Source: Rahnella aquatilis CIP 78.65 = ATCC 33071 (GTDB lineage: Bacteria > Pseudomonadota > Gammaproteobacteria > Enterobacterales > Enterobacteriaceae). From it: a DNA stretch of 64,000 bases. The notes under the pieces were generated by a model. The model did not search any database and was not told where the DNA came from. It saw only the letters and a list, made by a program, of their open reading frames with translations. Position numbers and translations under genes: made by a program. The DNA is taken from the NCBI RefSeq assembly GCF_000241955.1, contig NC_016818.1, forward strand, positions 124,001 through 188,000. Direction: 5' to 3'. Shown here one piece after another: positions 51,294 through 60,506 of this stretch (positions are counted from its first letter, which is position 1; every line of letters begins with the position of its first letter).

Positions 51294-51950
51294 TCATTTC
51301 GAATGAATGACAATCACACCCAATTTCTCCAGCAGATGACTCTGTTGCCAGTCATCGATTTTCACGCCATCCAGATCAACTTTACGGATATTCAGCTCGC
51401 CCAGATCTGAGTTCGTCAGGTCGCAATGGGTGATGTTGAGGTTGTTCCAGTCGAACTCGGTGAATTCGCCGCCGGAAAGATCGGAGCCGCTGAAGTTTGC
51501 GCCTTGCACATTGGCACCCGTCCAGCGGTTTTCCCACAGTTCACATTTCTCCAGAATAACTTTGCTGAAGTTCGCATAACTGAAGTTATTTTTAGTCATG
51601 AACGCGCTGCAAAACCAGGTGCGCGCGGTGATCATATTCATAAAGCTGGCACCGCTGAAATCTGCGCCGGTGGCTTTGCATTCGCGGATTTCACAGCCCA
51701 GCGCCTGAACGTTTTTAAAATCAGCCATCGTCAGATCACAGCGTTTGAAGCTGGCATCCTGCAATTTGGCATGCTGGAAAGAGCAGCCTTTTTGCTCTTC
51801 ATCATCGTAAAACAGACAATCGACAAACGCGGTTTCCGACAGATCGGTGCTGTCGAAACGGCAGCGATAAAAGCGGCAGTTTTCCAGTGTTTCACCGGTA
51901 AATTGCCTGGCGCTAAAACGTTGGTCTGTAAAGAGTTGATTGGTGAACAT
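51294..51950 (-). CDS. qnr: Qnr-family pentapeptide repeat protein
   Basis: Right-handed quadrilateral beta-helix protein that mimics DNA and shields gyrase and topoisomerase IV from quinolones. 218 residues, the Qnr length. Pentapeptide repeats A(D/N)LXX run from about residue 22 to 205. Diagnostic Qnr blocks are present: SFMNMITARTWFCSAF, LSYANFSKV-like SYANFSKVILEKCELWENRW and SGSDLSGGEF. Similarity to QnrB is high by eye. Chromosomal qnr genes of Serratia and other enterobacteria are thought to be sources of plasmid qnr. No LexA box is seen upstream, unlike qnrB. AGGGA precedes the ATG. Confidence 0.9.
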   Translation of the reverse strand: MFTNQLFTDQRFSARQFTGETLENCRFYRCRFDSTDLSETAFVDCLFYDDEEQKGCSFQHAKLQDASFKRCDLTMADFKNVQALGCEIRECKATGADFSGASFMNMITARTWFCSAFMTKNNFSYANFSKVILEKCELWENRWTGANVQGANFSGSDLSGGEFTEFDWNNLNITHCDLTNSDLGELNIRKVDLDGVKIDDWQQSHLLEKLGVIVIHSK

Positions 51951-52145
51951 ATCAATCCCTATAATTATTATTTCAGTTATGAGTAAGTTATCAGAAGTGC
52001 AGAGCCTCGTATAATAATTTTATCCCGGCGTAACCCGATTTATTATTGTTATGCTTTAGGTGTGATTAATTATTAAGTAAGTGGTTGAACAGGTTTTTTT
52101 ATTCTACAGTGATCATTGTTTTTATTTAATATGGAATGTTAATAT

Positions 52146-53075
52146 ATGTTTGAGCCTAATAAAAAAGTTCTTACAAAGAATGAAGCAGGAAAACGAATTT
52201 TACACAACATGCGTAATAAATGGGCTACGCAGGTGAATGATATTATGACAGCAAAGGGAATAATATGGGATCCCGGTAAGAAAAAAATAGATGATTATTC
52301 CTTGCACAATTATCATGTGTTACGCATTGCATTGGGTAAACTGACCCGTCAGGAGCAGAATTTTTTCAATGTTCTGACGCAGGCACCTTTTTATGCTGTT
52401 CACTGTACGGATTCATTTGATGTGGTTAATAAGGGTAGCGATCTGACCTTATATTCCAGAAAGAATTTAATTTCCAAAGGGATCCGGTTTAATGAAGATA
52501 ACACTCAGCCTGTTGATATTTCTATGCTGGGAAATGATGGTTATGTGTTTTTTTCTTTGGAAATTGGATTGCCATTACTCAAAACCTCAAGTCGTTTTGG
52601 CAGTATATTTTATAAAGTAGCCTATTCTCATTCTGTTTTCCGAAACTCATCAATGGTATTAACGGATCAGGTCGCTCTGGTAATACCGAGATGCCATATT
52701 CCCGAGCTGAGCAGAGAGGCTGTCAGAATATTAGAAACCCGGGAGTTTAACCGTCACGCGATAATTTTTAATGGGAAAATGTTCTCTGTTTTAGGGCTGG
52801 CTTATTCTATTATTCTCGCTAACAGAAGTTTACCGCCGGCAGATCAGCAAGTCATTCTTTCTGCCCGTAATGACACCCAACTGTCTAACATCGTGAACAG
52901 TTTTTACCGGCCTGAAATTCGCGTTCCGAAAATGGTGTCCCTCAAATCGGATGAATACTCAATAAATATGGATCATTACAAACCACGAGTCATGAGTTCA
53001 GGTGAAAGTGATGATGGCTGGTCAGGGATGGACTCCTCTGGTTCGGGGTCAGATTACTCAGACACTGAAGACTGA
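52146..53075 (+). CDS. OspC-family (ADP-riboxanase-like) protein, stand-alone
   Basis: 309 residues. Several blocks resemble the Shigella OspC effectors as I remember them: LTRQEQNFFNVL, a FYAVHCTDSFDVV first ADP-ribosyltransferase-like strand, SRKNLISKGI, the NDGYVFFSLEIG block with its acidic residue, MVLTDQV, and YRPEIRVPKMVS near 265-280. OspC/CopC proteins modify caspases or calmodulin-bound targets by ADP-riboxanation inside host cells. Here the ankyrin repeats that follow in OspC are absent and the protein ends in an acidic Ser/Gly/Asp tail (from about 283). The gene is AT-rich and isolated between qnr and dcp; no secretion gene is adjacent. No signal peptide. Confidence 0.6.
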   Translation: MFEPNKKVLTKNEAGKRILHNMRNKWATQVNDIMTAKGIIWDPGKKKIDDYSLHNYHVLRIALGKLTRQEQNFFNVLTQAPFYAVHCTDSFDVVNKGSDLTLYSRKNLISKGIRFNEDNTQPVDISMLGNDGYVFFSLEIGLPLLKTSSRFGSIFYKVAYSHSVFRNSSMVLTDQVALVIPRCHIPELSREAVRILETREFNRHAIIFNGKMFSVLGLAYSIILANRSLPPADQQVILSARNDTQLSNIVNSFYRPEIRVPKMVSLKSDEYSINMDHYKPRVMSSGESDDGWSGMDSSGSGSDYSDTED

Positions 53076-53233
53076 TAGCCCGTTGTCTTTTGAGTCTGGG
53101 GTGGGGGACTCATTACAAACTTATTGGCGCAGAATGAAATTGTCTGAAAATTGCATCCCTACAATTTTGCCCAATTCCCCGCCTGTTACTATGCTGAAAG
53201 ACTTAAAGGAACTCAGGTAAAGGAAAATCCAAA

Positions 53234-55393
53234 ATGCGTATTTCTCCTCTTTTTCTGGCTATTACTTTGGCATGCAGCCAATACGCGGTCGGTGCAGAAC
53301 CCACATCTGCACCAGCATTAACGCAGGAGCACGTCATGAATCACGCAATCAATGCAGATAACCCATTTCTGAAACCCAGCCCGCTGGAATATCAGGCACC
53401 GCAATTTAATCTCTATAAAGACAGCGATTATGAACCGGCGATCCTCGAAGGCATCCGCCAGAAACTGGCTGAAGTCGATAAAATTGCCAGCGACAGTGCA
53501 CCGCCAACCTTTGAAAATACCTATGTGGCGCTGGAAAAATCCGGCGTCATGCTACAACGCGTACAGAATGTTTTTGGTGCGATGACCGGTGCGAACACCA
53601 ACGATACGCTGCAAAAAATTGACGAAGATACCTCGCCAAAACTGGCGGCGATGGATGACAGCATTCATCTCAACAGCAAGCTGTTTGCGCGGCTGAAAGC
53701 GGTCTATGACCAGCGCAGCAGCCTGAAAATTTCCCCGGAATCACAGCGCCTGATTGAGGTAACTTTTAAGGATTTCGAACTGGCAGGTGCCAATCTTTCT
53801 GATGCCGATAAAGACAAACTCAGGGCGCTGAACCAGCAGGCCGCGACGCTCAGCACGCAGTTCACTAATAAATTGCTGGCCGCCACCAAAGCGGGCGGGC
53901 TGACGGTGAAAGATAAAGCGCAGCTCGCCGGGCTGAGTGATGCCGAATTATCGGCAGCCGCGCAGGCCGCCAAAGATCGCAAACTGGATAACGCCTGGCT
54001 GCTGGTGCTGCAAAACACCACCCAGCAGCCGTTGTTACAGTCGCTGGATGACCGTGAAGCGCGCAAGGCGCTGTATGAGGCCTCGATCAATCGCGCTGAA
54101 AAAGGCGATGCCAATGACACCCGCGAACTGATCGCGAAGCTGGCAAAAGTGCGTGCGGAACAGGCCCGTGTACTGGGCTTCCCGAGCTATGCGGCATGGA
54201 AGCTGGAAGACCAGATGGCGAAAACGCCTAAGGCGGCTCTGGATTTCATGCATAAAATTGTCCCGGCAGCGACCGCCCGCGCCGGGCGTGAGGCCGCTGA
54301 CATTCAGGCAGAAATCGATAAACAGAACGGCGGCTTCAAAGTGGCCGCCTGGGACTGGCAGCATTACGCGCAGCAGGTGCGCAAAGAGAAATATGATCTG
54401 GACGACGCGCAGATCAAACCCTATTTCGAGCTGAATAATGTGCTGGAAAACGGTGTATTTTATGCCGCTAACCTGCTGTACGGCATCACTTTTAAAGAAC
54501 GTAAAGACCTGCCGGTGTATAACCCTGATGTGCGGGTTTTTGAAGTATTCGATAAGGACGGCAAATCGATGGCGTTGTTCTACGCCGATTATTATCAGCG
54601 CGATAATAAAGGCGGTGGCGCATGGATGAGCAATTATGTCGATCAGTCGAAACTGCTGGGTAACAAGCCGGTGATTTATAATGTGGCGAATTTCCAGAAA
54701 CCGGCTGCGGGGCAACCGGCGTTGCTGTCGTGGGATGACGTGATCACCCTGTTCCACGAGTTTGGTCACACGCTGCACGGCCTGTTTGCCGATCAGGAAT
54801 ACCCAGGCCTTTCCGGTACCGCGACGCCGCGTGATTTTGTCGAATTCCCGTCGCAGTTTAACGAGCACTGGGCGAGTGACCCGAAAGTGTTTACTCATTT
54901 TGCGAAACATTATAAAACCGGTGAAGTGATGCCGCAGGCCTTGCAGGACAAAATCGAGAAAGCCAGCAAGTTCAACAAAGGTTATGACATGACCGAACTG
55001 CTGGCGGCTGCGTTACTGGATATGCACTGGCACAGCCTGGGCGCGGACGCACCGCAGCAGGATGTCGATAAGTTCGAAGCGGAGTCGCTGGCGAAAGATA
55101 AAGTGAATCTGGCGTATGTGCCGCCGCGCTACCGTTCCAGCTATTTCCAGCACATCTGGGGTAACGGTTATGCAGCGGGATATTACGCTTATCTGTGGAC
55201 CGAAATGCTGGCCGACGATGCCTTTGCGGGCATTACCGAACAGGGCGGGCTGACGCGGGAGAACGGTCAGAAATTCCGTGATCAGATCCTCTCGCGCGGC
55301 AACAGCGAAGATCTCGAAAAACTCTATGAAACCTGGCGCGGCAAAGCACCGTCGATTGAGCCGATGCTGAAAAACCGCGGGCTGGAGGAGTAA
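53234..55393 (+). CDS. dcp: Peptidyl-dipeptidase Dcp, with signal peptide
   Basis: M3-family zinc metallopeptidase that removes C-terminal dipeptides from short peptides. 719 residues with the zinc motif HEFGH (LFHEFGHTLHG) and the downstream glutamate in a conserved DFVEFPSQFNEHW block. E. coli Dcp is 681 residues with no leader; this protein has a clear signal peptide (1-21, ending YAVGA) and a linker, so export to the periplasm is expected. A ribosome site AAAGGA precedes the start. An imported-peptide link with dpp is plausible but the genes are far apart. Confidence 0.94.
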   Translation: MRISPLFLAITLACSQYAVGAEPTSAPALTQEHVMNHAINADNPFLKPSPLEYQAPQFNLYKDSDYEPAILEGIRQKLAEVDKIASDSAPPTFENTYVALEKSGVMLQRVQNVFGAMTGANTNDTLQKIDEDTSPKLAAMDDSIHLNSKLFARLKAVYDQRSSLKISPESQRLIEVTFKDFELAGANLSDADKDKLRALNQQAATLSTQFTNKLLAATKAGGLTVKDKAQLAGLSDAELSAAAQAAKDRKLDNAWLLVLQNTTQQPLLQSLDDREARKALYEASINRAEKGDANDTRELIAKLAKVRAEQARVLGFPSYAAWKLEDQMAKTPKAALDFMHKIVPAATARAGREAADIQAEIDKQNGGFKVAAWDWQHYAQQVRKEKYDLDDAQIKPYFELNNVLENGVFYAANLLYGITFKERKDLPVYNPDVRVFEVFDKDGKSMALFYADYYQRDNKGGGAWMSNYVDQSKLLGNKPVIYNVANFQKPAAGQPALLSWDDVITLFHEFGHTLHGLFADQEYPGLSGTATPRDFVEFPSQFNEHWASDPKVFTHFAKHYKTGEVMPQALQDKIEKASKFNKGYDMTELLAAALLDMHWHSLGADAPQQDVDKFEAESLAKDKVNLAYVPPRYRSSYFQHIWGNGYAAGYYAYLWTEMLADDAFAGITEQGGLTRENGQKFRDQILSRGNSEDLEKLYETWRGKAPSIEPMLKNRGLEE

Positions 55394-55399
55394 AAATAG

Positions 55400-55426
55400 C
55401 CGTGCCCGGTATCCTGCCGGGCACGG
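55400..55426. repeat. Hairpin repeat CCGTGCCCGG, copy 2
   Basis: A perfect 10-bp stem CCGTGCCCGG / CCGGGCACGG with a 7-base loop, just after the dcp stop. It shares its stem with the hairpin at 27543-27570. No T run. Confidence 0.65.
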
Positions 55427-55543
55427 ATACTCTTGTCGGAAAGGATTAACGGAAATAGTTAAAATCAACGCCCGAAAAACGTCGCTTCTCCCGCTGAAAT
55501 TCCCCTATGCTTTTCCTCACGTATCCAGCCTGTGAGTAAAATC

Positions 55544-56602
55544 ATGCTGTTCGATTTGCCTGACGATGATGTTCTTTATGCTGCGCTGATTGCCCGTGAC
55601 CCGGCTTACGACGGCTTTGCTTTTGTCGGCGTCAAAAGCACCGGTATTTTCTGCCGTCTGACTTGTCCGGCACGAAAACCTAAACGTGAGAATTCAGTAT
55701 TTTATCCGTCGATAGTCAGCGCGATGGAGGCCGGGTTTCGCCCGTGTAAACGCTGCCAGCCGCTGATGCAGGGCGGAGAAAAAGACCCGCTGGTACTGAA
55801 ATTGCTGGCTGCGCTGGAAAACGAGCCGGGCAGAAAGTGGAGCGAGGGCGATGTACAGGCGATGAACGTTGATCCTTCCACCGTCCGCCGGGCTTTTAAG
55901 CGACAGTTTGGCATCACCTTTCTGGAAATGGCGCGTTTGCGGCGGATCGGCAAGGGCATTGATGCGCTTGCCAAGGGTGAAGCCGTGATTGAGGCGCAAC
56001 TGGATGCCAGTTTTGAATCTGGCAGCGGATTCCGTGCAGCGCTTACCCGGCAAATCGGCAGTAATCCCAGCCAGGTCAGAAAGCATCAGTTTCTGAAAGC
56101 AGACTGGCTGGATACGCCGATCGGTTCCATGCTGGCGATTGCCAGTCGCGACGCGCTGTATCTGCTGGAGTTTATTGATCGTCCGGCATTACCCAATGAA
56201 ATTGAGCGGCTGAAACTGCTCACGTCATCTGAAATTATTTTTGGACGAACGCCCCTGATTGATCAGGTTGAACAGGAGCTGACCGCCTATTTCGCGGGCG
56301 AAAAACATACGTTTGCCACACCGCTGGCAGAGTTTGGTTCGTTATTTACCCGCAAAGTCTGGGATGCACTCAGGGCGATTCCGGCAGGTGAGCTGCGCAG
56401 TTATTCCGCGCTGGCGGCGGATATCGGGCAGGCAACGGCTTCCCGCGCGGTAGCCCGTGCCAACGGCGCTAATCAGATTTCAATCCTGATCCCTTGTCAT
56501 CGCGTCATCGGTGCTGATGGATCGCTTACCGGTTACGGCGGCGGATTATGGCGCAAGCGGTGGCTGATTGAACACGAACGAAGAATGGCGCTGAGCCGTT
56601 AA
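55544..56602 (+). CDS. ada: Ada-type DNA repair methyltransferase/regulator
   Basis: Bifunctional protein that removes methyl groups from DNA and, once methylated, activates adaptive-response genes. 352 residues. The N-terminal zinc site uses Cys37, Cys41, Cys68 and Cys71 (GIFCRLTCPAR ... FRPCKRCQP), in step with E. coli Cys38/42/69/72; the middle AraC-type HTH follows (VDPSTVRRAFKRQFGITFLEM), and the C-terminal methyltransferase has the acceptor PCHRV. All key cysteines are intact. A GTG 12 bases upstream (55532) is in frame but has no ribosome site. Similarity to E. coli Ada is moderate, so the name is by domain order. Confidence 0.88.
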   Translation: MLFDLPDDDVLYAALIARDPAYDGFAFVGVKSTGIFCRLTCPARKPKRENSVFYPSIVSAMEAGFRPCKRCQPLMQGGEKDPLVLKLLAALENEPGRKWSEGDVQAMNVDPSTVRRAFKRQFGITFLEMARLRRIGKGIDALAKGEAVIEAQLDASFESGSGFRAALTRQIGSNPSQVRKHQFLKADWLDTPIGSMLAIASRDALYLLEFIDRPALPNEIERLKLLTSSEIIFGRTPLIDQVEQELTAYFAGEKHTFATPLAEFGSLFTRKVWDALRAIPAGELRSYSALAADIGQATASRAVARANGANQISILIPCHRVIGADGSLTGYGGGLWRKRWLIEHERRMALSR

Positions 56603-56674
56603 ACGAGGAGCAGGCAGGAGCAAAAGCCATCGCGACCGGAAGCTGGTCATGTGCGGCGGCGCAGGGTTATCAGG

Positions 56675-56800
56675 ATGGTGAACCTGACACCGCCGCTGGC
56701 CGGACTCACGGCGGCGGGTGTCAGCCGGATAAGCTATGGTCCGCATCCTTATATCGGGCTGATGGACACCCTCAGATTGCAGGCGGGCGCGTTGTATTAG
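56675..56800 (+). pseudogene. Remnant of an isocitrate lyase/PEP mutase-like gene
   Basis: An open frame of 41 codons (NLTPPLAGLTAAGVSRISYG then PHPYIGLMDTLRLQAGALY) resembles the C-terminal strand-helix of the isocitrate lyase/phosphoenolpyruvate mutase family (LAxLGVxRISxGPxPY). Upstream sequence is not in frame with that family, and the end overlaps the convergent MFS gene by 29 bp, so this looks like a leftover. Confidence 0.45.
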
Positions 56801-57998
56801 CCGCCAGCCGGTGCCCCATCCAGAAGAACACCAGGCCGCCAACCGAGGCGGCGATCAGTGCGATAAACATTACCGGCGGGGCGGTGTAACTGAGCAGAAA
56901 ACCGCACATGACCGGGTTTATCGCGCCACCCAGATTGCTCAGGTTCTGCATGCCGTAATAGCTGCCCTTCATATTTTCCGGTGCGATAAAGTCGATAAAC
57001 ATATATTCCACCGGGATAACAATCAGTTCGCCAAAGCTGAAAATCGCCATCGCGATCACCCAGAACAGCACCGATTGTCCGGCGGTCATAAAGCCGATCA
57101 GGCCGATGATGAAGAAAATGGTGCCGAGCAGCAGCCATTTCAGCAGGCTGTTTTGTTTCATCCGGCTGCTTAAGACGTACTGGAAGGCGATAACAATCAC
57201 GGCGTTGGTGATCATCACCGCGCCGATGATTTTGTAGGCAAAATCGGCGTTTGACACCAGAATCAGATACTGCGACAGATAACCGGCAAATTGCCCGAAC
57301 ACCACCGAACCCAGCGTACTGCCCAGCGTGAAGTAAATCAGGCGGCGGTCATGGGCCAGAATGCTCAGTGTCTGACGGAGGTTCGGTTTCGGCAGCGGTT
57401 TCTGTTCCTGTTCTGTTTGCGGCGGCTGATGCGGGATATTGCGCAATCCCCAGGTGAGGGAAATCACGGTGCTGAGTGCCAGCATGCCGGAAATCATGAA
57501 CGGCAGCAGCGGGCTGAAGCCCGCCAGCCACACGCCAAGCGACGAGCCCACCGCCCAGCCGACATTCACCAGCGTATAGTTCATCGAAAATGCCTTCACC
57601 CTTTTTTCTACCGGCAACCAGCTGGCGATACAGGCTTTGAGCGTGATACTGAGCAGGGCGTAAGAGGCATTGAGCAGCGCCAGAACCAGCAGCACGCCGG
57701 TCACATTTGGCAGAAACGGCAGCAGTAAAAAGCTCAGTCCGAACAGGCTGATTGAGACGGTAATCAGCGTCCGGTGATGGAATTTATCCACCAGATAGCC
57801 GCCGTACAGACTACTGAGAATGCCGATCGCCAGACTGGCACCGAGAATAATCCCGACGCTTTTGGGCAGCAGATGATAGTGCTCAGTCAGATAAATAGTG
57901 ATAAACGGCAGTGTGACGCCACGTCCGATAGTCAGCACTAACGAACTGGCGAGTAAGGCGAGGATTAACGGTGGCATTCCCTTCATATTGAACGGCAT
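56772..57998 (-). CDS. YdeE-like MFS exporter
   Basis: 12-helix major facilitator exporter, 408 residues. N-terminal LALLASSLVLTIGRGVTLPFITIYL and the SMNYTLVNVGWAVG block resemble E. coli YdeE, a dipeptide exporter; the family also includes MdtH-type drug exporters. The loop 2-3 motif is GGYLVDKFHHR. Between helices 6 and 7 lies a hydrophilic loop rich in Pro/Gln/Glu (HQPPQTEQEQKPLPKP). ATG 57998 opens the frame; ATG 57986 is also possible. It is transcribed in the same direction as the TetR gene upstream, but the two are separated by 120 bp and need not share a transcript. Confidence 0.85.
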   Translation of the reverse strand: MPFNMKGMPPLILALLASSLVLTIGRGVTLPFITIYLTEHYHLLPKSVGIILGASLAIGILSSLYGGYLVDKFHHRTLITVSISLFGLSFLLLPFLPNVTGVLLVLALLNASYALLSITLKACIASWLPVEKRVKAFSMNYTLVNVGWAVGSSLGVWLAGFSPLLPFMISGMLALSTVISLTWGLRNIPHQPPQTEQEQKPLPKPNLRQTLSILAHDRRLIYFTLGSTLGSVVFGQFAGYLSQYLILVSNADFAYKIIGAVMITNAVIVIAFQYVLSSRMKQNSLLKWLLLGTIFFIIGLIGFMTAGQSVLFWVIAMAIFSFGELIVIPVEYMFIDFIAPENMKGSYYGMQNLSNLGGAINPVMCGFLLSYTAPPVMFIALIAASVGGLVFFWMGHRLAANTTRPPAI

Positions 57999-58118
57999 TC
58001 CCTGATTAACAGCAACACTTTTGTTACATCATAAAGGAGTCCGCGCAGTATTTTTCATTACAAAAAAGAGGGTTTTAAGAGAGTTGCGCGGCGGTACCCG
58101 CGCTGGCCGGGGATCCGC

Positions 58119-58820
58119 TTACGGCTTCTGCGGTGCAACGCCGTGGAACAGCAAAAGGGCGACGTGTTTGCGCAGCATATCGGGGGAAATCGGCGAGGCG
58201 CCTTCCTGTCTCATTTTCATTGAGGCCATCGGGAACAGCGTCAGGCCGAACAGGGAAATGAACAGCAATGCCGGATTGAGATCCGGATTCAGTTTGCCTT
58301 CGGCCTGCCAGCGGGTAATGCATTCCTGCACGATTTTGCGGTTCCTGTCACCGTTACGTTCTTCCATGCGTTTTTTCAGCATACCGCTTTCGCTGATGAC
58401 TTCGCGCACCCACAGCGGTGCCACCCAAGGGTATTTTTCTGCCGCATCAATCATGCACTGCGCCATGTTAGTGATCGCCATCAGCGGGTCATCGGCGTGC
58501 GTTTGGAAAATGTCCGTAAATCCGGCGCGGACCGGCTGAAAACGTTCGTCGATCATCACGTCCAGCAGATGTTCACGGGTCCTGAAATAGTAATGCAGCA
58601 TGGCGGTCGTGACGCCTGCTTCTTTGGCGATCATGCTCAGTGGCGTTTCGGCGATGCCGTATTGGGCAAACAGTTTCAGGGCCGTGTCCAGCAGCAGTTC
58701 GCGCTTATCCGCGCCTTTTTTGGCACTGTGAGGGCGACCCGGACGACGCGCGGGCGTGGTGGCTTGCGTTTGATCCTTTTGTGCGGATCCAGCCATATCT
58801 GAGATTTTTCTGTCTGCCAT
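58119..58820 (-). CDS. TetR/AcrR-family regulator
   Basis: 233-residue one-domain-plus-HTH repressor. The HTH covers about residues 40-85 (LLLDTALKLFAQYGIAETPLSMIAKEAGVTTAMLHYYF, in two parts), preceded by a 35-residue basic, Pro-rich tail with an AT-hook-like RRPGRP. The C-terminal domain is of the CecR/YbiH type (FPMASMKMRQEG ... ISPDMLRKHVALL). It is divergent from a DHA2 exporter and separated by 84 bp containing a palindrome, the standard layout for a drug-efflux repressor. Confidence 0.9.
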   Translation of the reverse strand: MADRKISDMAGSAQKDQTQATTPARRPGRPHSAKKGADKRELLLDTALKLFAQYGIAETPLSMIAKEAGVTTAMLHYYFRTREHLLDVMIDERFQPVRAGFTDIFQTHADDPLMAITNMAQCMIDAAEKYPWVAPLWVREVISESGMLKKRMEERNGDRNRKIVQECITRWQAEGKLNPDLNPALLFISLFGLTLFPMASMKMRQEGASPISPDMLRKHVALLLFHGVAPQKP

Positions 58821-58862
58821 AAGAAGGGTGATCCATTGACCAGATGAATTTGATGCTTCAAT

Positions 58863-58886
58863 ATTAATTATACAGTTAATTAATTA
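58863..58886. promoter_or_regulatory. Putative TetR operator
   Basis: TAATTA-TACAGT-TAATTA, a two-fold symmetric element extended on both sides by A/T, in the gap between the TetR gene and the exporter. It overlaps the region where the exporter promoter must lie. Confidence 0.55.
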
Positions 58887-58904
58887 CAAGTCAGGATGTC
58901 ATTC

Positions 58905-60404
58905 ATGACGACAATAAATTCGGCACAGAGCGATGCGGCGGAGCACAAGCCATCAATAAAGCTGCTGTTCTCCGCGCTGCTGCTGGTGATGCTGCTGGCC
59001 GCACTCGACCAGACGATAGTGGCCACCGCGCTGCCGACCATCGTCAGTGAACTCGGCGGGCTGGATCAGCTCTCGTGGGTGGTGACCTCATATCTGCTGG
59101 CCTCGACGATTGTGGTGCCGCTGTACGGTAAGTTTGGTGATCTGCTCGGCCGCAAAATTGTGCTGCAAACGGCGATCATCGTGTTTCTGCTCGGTTCGGT
59201 ATTGTGCGGACTGGCGCAAAACATGACGCAGTTGATCCTGATGCGTGCCTTACAGGGGCTTGGCGGCGGCGGGCTGATGGTGGTCAGCATGGCGGCGGTC
59301 GGTGATGTGATTCCGCCATCAGAACGCGGGAAATATCAGGGGCTGTTCGGCGGGGTATTTGGTCTGGCGACCGTCATCGGCCCGCTGATCGGCGGTTTTC
59401 TGGTTGAGCATATTTCATGGCGCTGGATTTTCTACATCAATCTGCCGCTGGGGATTTTCGCCCTGCTGGTGATTGGTGTGGCGCTAAAATCGCAGACTGC
59501 GCGTATCCGCCATGAAATCGATTTTCTCGGCGCGGGTTATCTCGCGGCGGCGCTGACCTGCATCATCTTGTTCACCAGCGAAGGCGGCACGGTGTATCAG
59601 TGGTCGGATCCGCAACTGTGGTGCATTCTGGCGTTCGGGCTGGTGACCCTTGGTGGCTTTATTTATGAAGAGACGCTGGCGGCCGAGCCGATCATTCCGC
59701 TGGGTTTGTTCCGCGACCGCACGTTCCTGCTGAGTTGTGCGATCAGCTTTATTATCGGGATGTCTCTGATGGGGTCGATGACCTTCCTGCCGCTGTATTT
59801 GCAGGTGGTGAAAGGCTCGTCACCGTCAGAAGCCGGGATGCAACTGCTGCCGCTGATGGGGGCACTGCTGGTCAGTTCGATTATCAGCGGGCGGCTGATC
59901 AGCCATTTCGGGCGTTACCGCATCTTCCCGATTATCGGAACATTACTGAGTTTTGCCGGTATGGTGCTGCTGGGCTTTCTGAAAGTCAGCACGCCGGTGC
60001 ATATGTTGTATCTCTACATCGGTGTACTTGGCCTCGGGCTGGGGATGGTGATGCAGGTGCTGGTGCTGGCGGTGCAAAATGCGGTATCGATGAAACAGAT
60101 GGGCGTGGCCACCTCCGGGGTGACGCTGTTCCGTTCGATTGGCGGTTCGATTGGCGTGGCGATGTTTGGCGCGATTTTCACTCACGTGCTGCATGATCAA
60201 CTGGTGGTGCTGATCCCCGAAGGCACGGTGCTTCCGCGTTCGCTGGGTGCGCAGGCGGTGCAGGAATTACCGGCCGACATCCGTACTGATTATTTGCAGG
60301 CCTTTGGTTCGGCGCTGCACTCGGTATATCTGATTGCCGCGTGCGTGATGCTGCTGGCGTTTGTCCTGTCGCTGTTGCAAAAAGATGCGGTGCTGAAGAA
60401 ATAA
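58905..60404 (+). CDS. DHA2-family (14-helix) MFS drug exporter
   Basis: 499-residue proton-driven exporter of the EmrB/QacA type with 14 predicted helices. Characteristic motifs: [14 protein letters not shown] (helix 1), [10 protein letters not shown] (loop 2-3) and the [16 protein letters not shown] antiporter motif C in helix 5. ATG 58905 is chosen over an in-frame ATG at 58896 because AGGA then lies eight bases upstream. Divergent from TetR, which probably represses it; substrate unknown. Confidence 0.9.
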   Translation: MTTINSAQSDAAEHKPSIKLLFSALLLVMLLAALDQTIVATALPTIVSELGGLDQLSWVVTSYLLASTIVVPLYGKFGDLLGRKIVLQTAIIVFLLGSVLCGLAQNMTQLILMRALQGLGGGGLMVVSMAAVGDVIPPSERGKYQGLFGGVFGLATVIGPLIGGFLVEHISWRWIFYINLPLGIFALLVIGVALKSQTARIRHEIDFLGAGYLAAALTCIILFTSEGGTVYQWSDPQLWCILAFGLVTLGGFIYEETLAAEPIIPLGLFRDRTFLLSCAISFIIGMSLMGSMTFLPLYLQVVKGSSPSEAGMQLLPLMGALLVSSIISGRLISHFGRYRIFPIIGTLLSFAGMVLLGFLKVSTPVHMLYLYIGVLGLGLGMVMQVLVLAVQNAVSMKQMGVATSGVTLFRSIGGSIGVAMFGAIFTHVLHDQLVVLIPEGTVLPRSLGAQAVQELPADIRTDYLQAFGSALHSVYLIAACVMLLAFVLSLLQKDAVLKK

Positions 60405-60506
60405 CCGGCCGCAATCCCGGCGATTTGCACTAAGCTTTGCCCTTTACGGCGTTGAAATGGCATGGAAACCAGCAGCGCCGACAGGGATATCATCAAGGGG
60501 ATCGCT

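Noticed and set aside
51951..52030. Possible LexA box upstream of qnr
   Set aside because: No CTG-N10-CAG was found; CTG and CAG spacing does not fit.
53002..53220. 72-codon frame after the OspC-like gene
   Set aside because: Overlaps the end of that gene in another frame, with no start signal; considered a shadow.
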